From Haloquadratum sp. J07HQX50 (GTDB taxonomy: Archaea; Halobacteriota; Halobacteria; Halobacteriales; Haloferacaceae), in assembly GCA_000416005.1 (NCBI GenBank), contig KE356562.1, positions 714,314-723,840 of the forward strand: a DNA stretch of 9,527 bases, written 5' to 3'. Below are positions 1-5,889 of this stretch, piece after piece (the first letter of the stretch is position 1; each line of letters opens with the position of its first letter). The notes under the pieces were generated by a model. That model was not told the DNA's origin. It ran no database searches and saw only the letters and a program-made list of their open reading frames with translations. A program made the translations under genes and the position numbers.

Positions 1-182
1 GAATCATCGAGTGCTTGTCCTGCAAGTAACTGCCCACCATAGAAAACGACAACAAAAAAGAAGAGTGCAACCACGATACCTCCAATTGCATTTGCCGGAT
101 ACCGGATGAATAATAGTGCCTCTCGGTATAGCACTGCCCGGATCAGTGTGAGATATCCAGCAGATGTTGCTTCAGCACTCAT
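1..182 (-). CDS. ABC-2 type transporter permease subunit, N-terminal part only
   Basis: This reading frame runs off the left edge and shows the first 60 residues of an ABC exporter membrane subunit. It begins MSAEATSAGYLTLIRAVLYR, a short polar cytoplasmic stretch ending in basic residues. It continues with REALLFIRYPANAIGG and a strongly hydrophobic helix, GIVVALFFFVVVFYGG (about residues 34-49), as expected for the first transmembrane segment of an ABC-2 permease. The ATG at 182-180 overlaps the TGA stop of the upstream ATPase gene in an ATGA arrangement, which fixes the start and implies translational coupling. It probably forms the membrane channel for that ATPase. The substrate cannot be deduced because most of the protein lies outside the window. 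Confidence 0.85.
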   Translation of the reverse strand, partial: MSAEATSAGYLTLIRAVLYREALLFIRYPANAIGGIVVALFFFVVVFYGGQLLAGQALDD

Positions 183-1141
183 GAGTCATCACTCGTCAGT
201 TCGACGAAGACCGATTCAAGATCTGGGTCGGTCGTTTCGATTGATTTGATACTCGCTCCTGCCATTTCGAGGTGGTTGAGTGTCTCACATAGTGTTGATG
301 TCGTTGCTTTGGTTCGAAGCCGAACAGCAGTATCACCCTGCTCGACAAGTTGAGAACACGAACTGAGCCGCTGTTGAGTCGCCGAATCGATTGGTGAAGC
401 TGTCAGTTCGACATGCTGGGTCTCGCTCGAATTGAGAAGAGATTCAACCTGAGTATCAGCGCGAAGATCTCCATCAACGAAGAGGAGAACCCGATTGCAG
501 AGGCTCTCAATCACGGTCATGTCGTGACTGCTGAGGATAATCGCCCGGTCGGTATCAGATGCCAGGCGCTGAAGTTCACGTCGGAGCGTCCGGGTCGCTG
601 CGACGTCTAGCCCGAGTGTCGGTTCATCGAGAATAAGCAATCGCGCACCACTCGCTAATACGCTTGCTAGTGAGACTTTTTGTTTCATTCCACGGGAGAG
701 TGACCGAACAGGGGTGTCTGCCTCTGCAGCGAGCTCAAACTGCTCTAAGAGTCGGTCATGCTCCTTGGAAACACTATCAGGGTGAACTCCACTGATTGTC
801 GCAAAATATCGAAGATTTTCTCGAACCGTCAGTCGCCAATAATCGTTTCGTGCACCCTCAAACAAGACATCAACGTCGGCATATGCCTGTCGGGTGGCAT
901 CTGCAACTGAGTGACCGTAAATATTGACACCTCCTTCATCAGGAATAATTGTTCCAAGAATCGATTTAATCAGTGTCGTCTTTCCCGCTCCATTTGGCCC
1001 GAGTAGTCCAACAATCTCCCCAGAATTAATCTCGAATGAAACGTCATCAACTGCTTGAATTGCAGTCTCTCCTCGACCAAATTGCTTCGAGAGAGCCGTT
1101 ACACTGAGTGCTGTCTGTGCCGATGCACTCTGTGATTGCAT
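179..1141 (-). CDS. ABC-2 type transporter ATP-binding protein
   Basis: This is the nucleotide-binding subunit of an exporter that would hydrolyse ATP on the inner face of the membrane. Counting from the ATG at 1141 (320 aa), the Walker A GPNGAGKTT lies near residues 48-56, the signature LSRGMKQK (a variant of LSGGQ) near 148-155, Walker B LLILDEP near 168-174, the D-loop LGLD just after, and the H-loop SSHD with His near 206. The Q-loop position carries Glu instead of Gln (VLFEGARNDYWRLT). About 100 residues beyond the ATPase core end in DPDLESVFVELT, typical of drug- or lipid-type ABC-2 ATPases. In-frame starts also exist at 1165 (ATG) and 1168 (TTG); I chose 1141 because the extra MIECVLIL stretch does not resemble the family. 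It overlaps the permease gene by 4 nt, and no strong TATA box is evident upstream. The cargo is unknown. Confidence 0.93.
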   Translation of the reverse strand: MQSQSASAQTALSVTALSKQFGRGETAIQAVDDVSFEINSGEIVGLLGPNGAGKTTLIKSILGTIIPDEGGVNIYGHSVADATRQAYADVDVLFEGARNDYWRLTVRENLRYFATISGVHPDSVSKEHDRLLEQFELAAEADTPVRSLSRGMKQKVSLASVLASGARLLILDEPTLGLDVAATRTLRRELQRLASDTDRAIILSSHDMTVIESLCNRVLLFVDGDLRADTQVESLLNSSETQHVELTASPIDSATQQRLSSCSQLVEQGDTAVRLRTKATTSTLCETLNHLEMAGASIKSIETTDPDLESVFVELTSDDS

Positions 1142-1333
1142 TAAGATTAAAACGCACTCAATCATCAAAAGCCGCGCGTCTCATACGTGGATTTAGCATC
1201 CCTTGCGCTTGTCACAGGAGAAGTACGGATTCATGGAGTGCTGCGGTTTGTAATCCCGTTGCTCTCTGGTCGAATGCCCCCCTCTCACTCTCAACAACAG
1301 AAGTTCCATTTCGGTACAGACATCTTAGATGAT

Positions 1334-1795
1334 ATGGACCTTGATCGATTCGCAAAGGACACACCTGAAGACGATGCGCCAAGTGCCGCCGACGTATGTG
1401 TCGTGGCCACTCAACCCGATACATTCCAGCGGTGTCGCGATGGCATATATCCATCCCCTGCTACGTACCCCCGGACTGAGCGTCCATTTTCATATCTTGC
1501 GTTATATCGCACAGCACCTGTGTCTGCGATTACCCATTACGCGAGAATCACTGCACGAACACCTCAGACTCGGGGAGAACAGGGACCACTGACGCCAACG
1601 GACTGGAAGCAGTTAATCGATCCATTCAGTGACTGTGACTCTGTCATTGTCTTCGAGTTTGAGTCATTGATCCCGCTTGAAGACCCAGTCAAGAATGATC
1701 AACAAGGGGTTCGCGGGGCGTGGTATACAGATATCGGGGCACTCCGTGAGTCAACGACAATCAGCGAGTTAGCAGCAGTCGCAGAGACACATTGA
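1334..1795 (+). CDS. haloarchaeal protein of unknown function (153 aa), possibly PUA/EVE-like
   Basis: The family is not recognised with confidence. From the ATG at 1334 the product is a soluble 153-residue acidic protein. It starts with a low-complexity acidic segment (DRFAKDTPEDDAPSAAD, residues 4-20). A likely beta-strand VCVVATQP follows, then FSYLALYRTAPVSAITHYAR near residues 52-71, and the strand DSVIVFEFESLIPLEDPV near 102-119. It ends in AWYTDIGALRESTTISELA near 129-147. The pattern 'aromatic/YRT..PV.AITHYARI' followed by a strand of alternating hydrophobics recalls small PUA/ASCH-like folds, but that is inference. The frame stays open upstream to a GTG at 1187, giving 49 extra residues; that extension reads less like protein, so I kept the ATG. 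No TATA box is obvious. It diverges from the ABC operon and ends 56 bp before the tRNA. Confidence 0.72.
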   Translation: MDLDRFAKDTPEDDAPSAADVCVVATQPDTFQRCRDGIYPSPATYPRTERPFSYLALYRTAPVSAITHYARITARTPQTRGEQGPLTPTDWKQLIDPFSDCDSVIVFEFESLIPLEDPVKNDQQGVRGAWYTDIGALRESTTISELAAVAETH

Positions 1796-1821
1796 GACGC
1801 GCGCGGTGGAACCGAAACCCA

Positions 1822-1844
1822 TTATATATCCAGTATATATATTT
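1822..1844 (+). promoter_or_regulatory. AT-rich double TATA region ahead of the tRNA
   Basis: Two TATA-like tracts, one at about 1822-1829 and a longer one at about 1834-1844, lie 8 to 30 bp before the first base of the tRNA. The upstream tract is centred about 26 bp from the mature 5' end, which fits an archaeal TATA box serving a transcript with little or no leader. Which tract is used cannot be told from sequence alone. Confidence 0.55.
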
Positions 1845-1851
1845 GAAACGT

Positions 1852-1936
1852 GCCGAGGTAGCCTAGCCTGGTCAAGGCGGCAGATTCGAAATCTGCTGTC
1901 CATTCGGACTCGTGAGTTCAAATCTCACCCTCGGCG
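1852..1936 (+). tRNA. tRNA-Ser (anticodon CGA)
   Basis: The 85-nt sequence folds as a complete class II tRNA. The acceptor stem pairs GCCGAGG (1852-1858) with CCTCGGC (1929-1935), with G as discriminator base at 1936. The anticodon arm pairs GCAGA with TCTGC around the loop TTCGAAA, giving anticodon CGA, which reads the UCG serine codon. The long variable arm contains the GTCC/GGAC stem expected of serine tRNAs. The T arm pairs GTGAG with CTCAC around TTCAAAT. CCA is not encoded. No intron interrupts the anticodon loop. No copy of its 3' end is seen elsewhere in the window, so there is no sign of tRNA-targeted integration here. Confidence 0.96.
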
Positions 1937-2111
1937 CTTACGACACATTCGTCTTCTTGACAGGGCTGACATCCAATGTGCTCCGGTCAGATGTCAGTCT
2001 CCACCGTTGGAATATGGCTCATTTGACCATCAGGTATACTCACAGATTACGAACTGCAACTTGAGATGCCTGTCTCAACCGCAGAGCTGGCTTGGGCGGA
2101 CGGAACATGAG

Positions 2112-2396
2112 CTATAGCGTCGATTGCTCAACCTGTGTGGTTTCATCCTGCTGGAAAAGTTGGTATGGCGAACGCTCACGACTAATGAGATATCCATCAA
2201 CGTTGGAGCGGTCATTTGGATTAGCTCGTCGAACCCATACGTTTGCTTCTCCACGCATAGCTAATCTTTCAGCCCACGCATCTGCATCCGCCCGGGTATC
2301 AAATCGATGGTGCGTCCCAGCACGCTGGACCACCTCCCCAACCGCGCCGTTGCGGCGGCGGGCGGAAGATTTGATATCGACAACGTAGTCGCTCAC
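2112..2396 (-). CDS. small protein of unknown function, halophile type (94 aa)
   Basis: The product is a 94-residue soluble protein starting at a GTG (2396-2394). It begins MSDYVVDIKSSARRRNG and has a central alpha/beta-looking stretch (RFDTRADADAWAERLAMRGE, residues 31-50), then VWVRRANPNDRSNVDGYLIS. The tail is rich in Gln, Glu and Thr. The DADAWA helix followed by a VWVRRA strand resembles small conserved haloarchaeal proteins, but I do not recognise a named domain and assign no function. The TATA-like GTTTATATAC at 2401-2410 sits only about 9 bp before the GTG. It is too close to drive this start in the usual archaeal way, so the promoter of this gene is unclear. It faces the tRNA convergently across a 175-bp gap in which I see nothing of note. 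Confidence 0.7.
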   Translation of the reverse strand: MSDYVVDIKSSARRRNGAVGEVVQRAGTHHRFDTRADADAWAERLAMRGEANVWVRRANPNDRSNVDGYLISRERSPYQLFQQDETTQVEQSTL

Positions 2397-2400
2397 AGTT

Positions 2401-2410
2401 GTATATAAAC
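2401..2410 (+). promoter_or_regulatory. TATA box, probably serving the rightward hairpin region
   Basis: GTATATAAAC is a good archaeal TATA element readable on either strand. On the minus strand it would start transcription near 2379, inside the 94-aa gene and after its start codon. On the plus strand it would start near 2431, just before the first hairpin at 2439. The rightward direction therefore makes better sense, though this is positional inference only. Confidence 0.35.
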
Positions 2411-2438
2411 TATTCTCGCATGTTAACTCTTACAGGAT

Positions 2439-2591
2439 ACCTCCCCAGCGTTCGATTTCTGGGTGGGAGGTGAAAAGAGACAATTGGAACGTCTGACATC
2501 TTCCAACGAGTGAAGTTGTGGGGTCGTGGGTCGTGTCAGTACGACCCCCTGACCGAGATAGCAGCCTTTTGATCTGGAGCGCGTATGCTCC
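2439..2591 (+). ncRNA. candidate structured RNA: four consecutive hairpins
   Basis: Four perfect-arm hairpins follow one another with short linkers. ACCTCCC (2439-2445) pairs with GGGAGGT (2465-2471). TTGGAA (2484-2489) pairs with TTCCAA (2501-2506). GGGTCGT (2528-2534) pairs with ACGACCC (2541-2547) around a 6-nt loop. GGAGC (2576-2580) pairs with GCTCC (2587-2591) around a 6-nt loop. A TATA box at 2401-2410 would start a plus-strand transcript close to 2431. No reading frame here looks like a real protein. I compared it by eye with RNase P RNA and SRP RNA signatures and found no match. It could be a small RNA, or the palindromic part of a short non-autonomous mobile element whose other end is the neighbouring transposon-like sequence. 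Confidence 0.3.
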
Positions 2592-2659
2592 CTTCAAGCC
2601 CGGAATCGGACTCGAGAGCACAATCCACAGGCTGGTGTCGGATTTAATCTACATCCGTG

Positions 2660-2834
2660 CCTACGTCGTGGGCTTTCTGCTTGAGCCACTTTCACCTCCC
2701 CCCACGGCTGAAGCAGTGGGATTCCCCGATGGGGATCATAAGCTTGCGCGTTTCCTTGGCGACTCACATATCCAGCCGAGCGTGGATCTCTTCCCAGTTG
2801 TCGGCTTCACGGCTCAAGCCGTGGGCTTTCGCCT
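2660..2834 (-). mobile_element. IS200/IS605 (tnpB-type) right-end-like hairpins, no transposase left
   Basis: Two hairpins carry the 'CCCACGGCTTCAGCCGTGGG' signature I associate with right ends of haloarchaeal IS200/IS605-family tnpB elements. The first pairs CCCACGGCT (2701-2709) with AGCAGTGGG (2712-2720), one mismatch, flanked on the minus strand by GGGGAATCCCAC and GGAGGTGAAAG. The second pairs CACGGC (2808-2813) with GCCGTG (2818-2823) around TCAA, perfectly. The 13-mer G[T/C]CGTGGGCTTTC occurs at 2665-2677 and again at 2818-2830, suggesting two nested or duplicated ends. No tnpA or tnpB reading frame remains on either strand. Short non-coding elements with such ends have been described in Haloquadratum, which would fit. 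From 2835 to 3064 I see no convincing feature. Confidence 0.5.
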
Positions 2835-3064
2835 TGCACTCACTGGTAATTGCCGGACATATCCTAAGGAACGTCCGCGGTGCAGATGAGCCGGGTGATG
2901 AAGTATCTCAGTGTCGGACTCGTGACGACCAGACGACAGATGCGTATTGAACGGTCTGGTGTGCTGCGAAACGTGGGAGTATCACAGAAAAGATACAGAA
3001 TTGACAATGTTGTGAAACGCGTACGATCAGTGGGCCAGAGAGTCGCTCATGATATCGTGGCTGC

Positions 3065-4630
3065 TCAGTCGTCAGCTATTTCGGCCGCCTCAGGGTCCGC
3101 ATGAGGAGTCCCTACCGAGTGGAGACGGTCAAGTGCCTCAACCATCGCTTCAACACTACATCGAGTGATATCCGAATCTGAGCTGGCAACACTGACAGTT
3201 CGGTCACCCTTGGACATCTCTACCTCAACAGTTACCACTGCATCGGTGCCACCGGTGATCGCATCAACATGATACGAATCTAACTGTGCGGCTGCCTCTG
3301 TGCCTAGCGCAGCCCGAACTGCTTCGACAGCTGCATCAACAGGGCCGCTCCCAGTTCCCGAAGCAACTCGTTCTTCATCGCCTACTCGGAGTCTGACAGA
3401 GGCAGTCGGAGTGCCACCACCAGAAGCAGCAGTCAAGTGGAGCAACTCAACATGCCGGTCACGTTCACGACCCTGCACTTCTTCGGCTATCGCCAGTAGG
3501 TCCGCATCGGTGACGCGCTTATCTCGGTCAGCGAGACGCTTTACACGGTCAACAACCGCTGCTAGTTCGTCTTCATTCACACTGATGTTGTGTTCTTCAA
3601 GTGCTGCGCGTACGCCCGCCCGCCCAGCGTGCTTGCCCAATACCATACGACGCTCCCGCCCGACCGTCTCGGGTGGATATGGTTCGTACATGGCATTGTC
3701 TTTCAGCGTCCCATCAGTATGAATACCGCTTTCGTGAGTAAATGCATTCTCGCCAACAACCGCCTTGTTTGGTGGGAGTGCGACGCCGGTTGCCTGCGAG
3801 ACAGTTTGAGCGAGTTCATACATTGCTTCCAAGTTTGCTGTATTGAGATCATAGCAGTGTGCCAGTGTGATAGCCACTTCTTCAGTCGCCACGTTTCCGG
3901 CTCGCTCCCCAATACCGTCTATCGTTCCATGAACGAGGTCCGCACCAGCCGCCAAGCTCACCCACGTGTTCGTCATCGCAAGTCCGAGATCATCATGCGT
4001 GTGAGTGGAAACAGGGCCAATCTCGGACAGTCGTGAAACATAACGATAAGTTGTTTCTGGGCTTGCGTGTCCGACCGTGTCGGCGAAGCAGTAGCGATCG
4101 GCGCCGGCATCCAGTGCAGCGTTGGCAAGTGATTCAAGATAACTCAACTCAGCACGCGAACCATCCTCGCCGATGACCTCGACCCACAAATCATGATCTT
4201 TTGCATATGCCACTAACTCGGCAGTATTGGTAATCACTGCCTCACGAGTGGTTCCAACTTTGGTTTCGATGTGACGATCACTTGCTGGAACAACGATTGT
4301 GACACCATCGACATCACACTCAAGTGCAAGGTCAATATCGGACACAACACCACGGGCGAAGCTGGTGATTGTTGCATCGAGATCAAGTGCAGTGACGCGC
4401 TGAATTGTTTCACGTTCACTCTCACCGGTACAGGCACTCCCTGCTTCGATGTATTCAATCCCTGCGCGATCCAATGCTGTGGCGATATCCGCTTTCTCTT
4501 CTGGTGTTAAAGAGACGCCCGGTGCCTGTTCACCGTCACGAAGAGTTGTATCTAAGAGCTGTACAGAGTCGTCGGAATCCAAGATGGATGCAAGGGGTGT
4601 GTCGGGGTTACCCCCGAATAAATCGACCAC
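3065..4630 (-). CDS. cimA: probable (R)-citramalate synthase (2-isopropylmalate synthase family)
   Basis: This enzyme condenses acetyl-CoA with a 2-oxo acid: pyruvate to give citramalate for isoleucine, or 2-oxoisovalerate to give 2-isopropylmalate for leucine. The 521-residue product has the full architecture. The catalytic TIM-barrel motif DTTLRDGEQ is at 27-35, the metal-binding HTHDD at 210-214, GIGERAGN at 239-246, FTHESGIHTDG at 297-307 and LGKHAGRAGV at 331-340. A C-terminal LeuA-type dimer/regulatory domain has GTGSGPVDAA near 425-434. EAGSA (62-66) and the VVP stretch near 113-115 resemble the characterised methanogen citramalate synthase more than typical LeuA, which has EAGFP. I therefore prefer CimA, with LeuA the alternative. 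The start is GTG (4630-4628); a nearby ATG at 4636 is out of frame. It is monocistronic, without other branched-chain genes beside it. Confidence 0.88.
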   Translation of the reverse strand: MVDLFGGNPDTPLASILDSDDSVQLLDTTLRDGEQAPGVSLTPEEKADIATALDRAGIEYIEAGSACTGESERETIQRVTALDLDATITSFARGVVSDIDLALECDVDGVTIVVPASDRHIETKVGTTREAVITNTAELVAYAKDHDLWVEVIGEDGSRAELSYLESLANAALDAGADRYCFADTVGHASPETTYRYVSRLSEIGPVSTHTHDDLGLAMTNTWVSLAAGADLVHGTIDGIGERAGNVATEEVAITLAHCYDLNTANLEAMYELAQTVSQATGVALPPNKAVVGENAFTHESGIHTDGTLKDNAMYEPYPPETVGRERRMVLGKHAGRAGVRAALEEHNISVNEDELAAVVDRVKRLADRDKRVTDADLLAIAEEVQGRERDRHVELLHLTAASGGGTPTASVRLRVGDEERVASGTGSGPVDAAVEAVRAALGTEAAAQLDSYHVDAITGGTDAVVTVEVEMSKGDRTVSVASSDSDITRCSVEAMVEALDRLHSVGTPHADPEAAEIADD

Positions 4631-4664
4631 GAGACATTGCTCACGAGTAGAGTTTAGACGAAGC

Positions 4665-4673
4665 TATTTAAAT
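4665..4673 (-). promoter_or_regulatory. TATA box of the citramalate synthase gene
   Basis: On the minus strand ATTTAAATA is a near-consensus archaeal TATA box. Its centre lies about 39 bp before the GTG start codon, predicting a transcript start near 4643 and a leader of roughly 12 nt. No attenuator-like structure fits in so short a leader, so any end-product control would act on the enzyme or at the DNA level. Confidence 0.6.
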
Positions 4674-4784
4674 GCCTCTTTTTGTGTAGAGGACACTCGC
4701 TGCATACTCCTCACTATTCTGCAACCACTTGTGGCAGATATCTACATTTAACCAAGACAAGTGACCGTGCGGATTGAACGGAGA

Positions 4785-4889
4785 TGTGCGTGGAGCGTAA
4801 TCAGTCATACGTGGAACATGTCCGTATCCGATATGAGCCTTCTGAGCGAACTCTCGGGAACCTGCTTCGACCTACGCTCTCCACACACA
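4785..4889. other. long imperfect stem with inner hairpins (structured spacer element)
   Basis: The arm at 4785-4799 (TGTGCGTGGAGCGTA) pairs with 4873-4889 (TACGCTCTCCACACACA): 14 of 15 pairs form with one mismatch and one 2-nt bulge. The enclosed 73 nt contain a further hairpin, ATACG (4807-4811) with CGTAT (4823-4827), and a smaller GAG/CTC stem around 4845-4852. It lies upstream of both the leftward synthase promoter and the rightward membrane-protein gene, so it is not an obvious leader of either. It may be a non-coding RNA or a palindromic mobile-element relic. A frame that stays open through it looks unlike any protein I know. The rest of the 4631-5079 spacer shows only the hairpin at 4915-4933 and two candidate TATA boxes. 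Confidence 0.4.
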
Positions 4890-4914
4890 GCGATACTTCC
4901 ATCCTGAACTAACG

Positions 4915-4933
4915 CCACCTCAAGACGAGGTGG
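4915..4933. repeat. perfect 7-bp hairpin CCACCTC/GAGGTGG
   Basis: CCACCTC (4915-4921) pairs perfectly with GAGGTGG (4927-4933) around the loop AAGAC. No T-run follows on either strand, so it is not a typical archaeal terminator. Its position 25 bp after the 4785-4889 stem and its compactness suggest it belongs to the same element, for example as a transposon-end hairpin. That grouping is inference. Confidence 0.45.
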
Positions 4934-5047
4934 ACAGGCTCCACGAGTGATACTTCACGTCTTCTACAGAGGCTATACTCGTAGACGGCTTAACAGTGTC
5001 AAGAACCTTTCTCACACCCGCAGGGGTTACTCAGCAAACTGTATCAA

Positions 5048-5056
5048 CTTATTATC
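5048..5056 (+). promoter_or_regulatory. TATA-like box for a leaderless start at 5080
   Basis: The AT-rich CTTATTATC is centred about 28 bp before the GTG codon at 5080, the spacing expected for a leaderless haloarchaeal transcript. This spacing is the main reason for preferring 5080 over the more upstream GTG at 4996. Confidence 0.35.
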
Positions 5057-5079
5057 TATTAAACAGGTGCTGTATCGGT

Positions 5080-5304
5080 GTGACTGTGGGCCCTCGACAG
5101 GCACTTAGCGGAAGCGTACTACCTCTATCACTCTTCATTATTGGTATGATAGTTCTTGGAGATCCAATTTTAGGCTTCTCACAACTGCTTCCCGATGGGA
5201 TATTTAGTCTGATACCCGGAATCGCCCTTCTCGCTGGTAGCGCTTTCCTGTACTGTATAAAACAGGCACGGACGGTTGATACACGGATGGACTCTCAATA
5301 CTAA
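5080..5304 (+). CDS. small two-helix membrane protein of unknown function
   Basis: The product (74 aa from the GTG at 5080) has two predicted membrane helices. One is SVLPLSLFIIGMIVLG near residues 12-27. The other is GIFSLIPGIALLAGSAFLYC near 40-59. A short turn with Asp and Gln separates them, and the tail is polar (KQARTVDTRMDSQY). No catalytic motif or signal peptide is visible and I do not recognise the family. The frame stays open upstream to another GTG at 4996, but the extra 28 residues have a cysteine-rich, non-halophilic look. A GTG at 5086 is also possible. A second small membrane protein follows 128 bp downstream in the same direction, with similar topology but no clear sequence identity. 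The two could be functionally linked or simply neighbours. Confidence 0.55.
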   Translation: MTVGPRQALSGSVLPLSLFIIGMIVLGDPILGFSQLLPDGIFSLIPGIALLAGSAFLYCIKQARTVDTRMDSQY

Positions 5305-5432
5305 TTCACGACAGGGAAACAGAACGCCGTGAGAAAGCCTCTACAACACTCTGAACGCAATCATAATAGCACCCGCAATCGAAGTGAGGAATATCCACGC
5401 TCATAGAGAGGTTCAACTCTCGATTGCTATCC

Positions 5433-5684
5433 ATGGACTATGTTGAGTGGCATCGTCCACAAGTTGCGAGGAAACTCGTAATTGCCCTTGCACCGCTTCT
5501 TATCCTCGGTAGATTCGGTATTGGTCTGGTCGCTCAGCACTCTGCAGTGTTTCGTGCAATTCCACCGCTCCTCTTCGGATTCATCGCTCTGATAGCCGGA
5601 CTCATCGCTCTCGCTTTTGCTGACGTCATCGTCGAGAAAGTCTTGAGCCATCGTCATCGGGAGTCACACATTCCGTTCCCGTGA
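5433..5684 (+). CDS. small two-helix membrane protein of unknown function
   Basis: The 83-residue product begins MDYVEWHRPQVARK, a polar N-terminus. It then shows hydrophobic segments LVIALAPLLILGRFGIGLVA (about residues 15-34) and AIPPLLFGFIALIAGLIALAF (about 42-62). It ends in a basic, His-rich tail (EKVLSHRHRESHIPFP). The positive residues at the end suggest a cytoplasmic C-terminus. The ATG at 5433 is chosen over an in-frame TTG at 5424. A GAGAG/CTCTC hairpin (5406-5421) lies 11 bp before the start codon and might affect initiation. No clear TATA box is seen, so it may be cotranscribed with the preceding membrane gene. Function is unknown. Confidence 0.62.
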   Translation: MDYVEWHRPQVARKLVIALAPLLILGRFGIGLVAQHSAVFRAIPPLLFGFIALIAGLIALAFADVIVEKVLSHRHRESHIPFP

Positions 5685-5889
5685 CGAGAGCCGAACCCGT
5701 CACAGCGACGAGTGCTGTGCAGATTGAGCAGGGATGCACGTCGGCCTCGCTTGGTTGTCGGTCATCTGCGGAGCAGATATGTGTTCAGTGAGCCTCTGAG
5801 ACGGATACAGTCACTGCTATTGAATAGTTGCTTACCTACTTTTCTGTCCACATGTGTTTGAACCACACGGAAGAAGACTACTTATTAAA

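Noticed and set aside
1187..1333. Possible N-terminal extension of the 153-aa protein from GTG 1187
   Set aside because: The added residues do not look like a conserved protein and the ATG at 1334 gives a sensible acidic N-terminus; kept only as an alternative.
1852..1936. tRNA gene as an integration site for a mobile island
   Set aside because: No direct repeat of the tRNA 3' end and no integrase gene is present in the window.
1966..1997. 8-bp inverted repeat CTGACATC/GATGTCAG downstream of the tRNA
   Set aside because: The loop is 16 nt and no T-run follows, so it does not look like a terminator; short repeats of this kind are expected by chance.
2439..2640. Possible RNase P RNA or SRP RNA in the hairpin-rich spacer
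   Set aside because: The conserved cores of these RNAs were not found on either strand; one GAAGGGAGCA stretch recalls SRP RNA but lacks the surrounding helix.
2880..3104. Plus-strand frame of 74 codons with a basic peptide (MRIERSGVLRNVG...)
   Set aside because: Its end lies antisense within the 3' end of the synthase gene, composition is basic for a halophile, and no promoter or known motif is seen.
3300..3722. Plus-strand frame of 140 codons rich in Ser, Ala and Arg
   Set aside because: Antisense shadow of the citramalate/isopropylmalate synthase gene.
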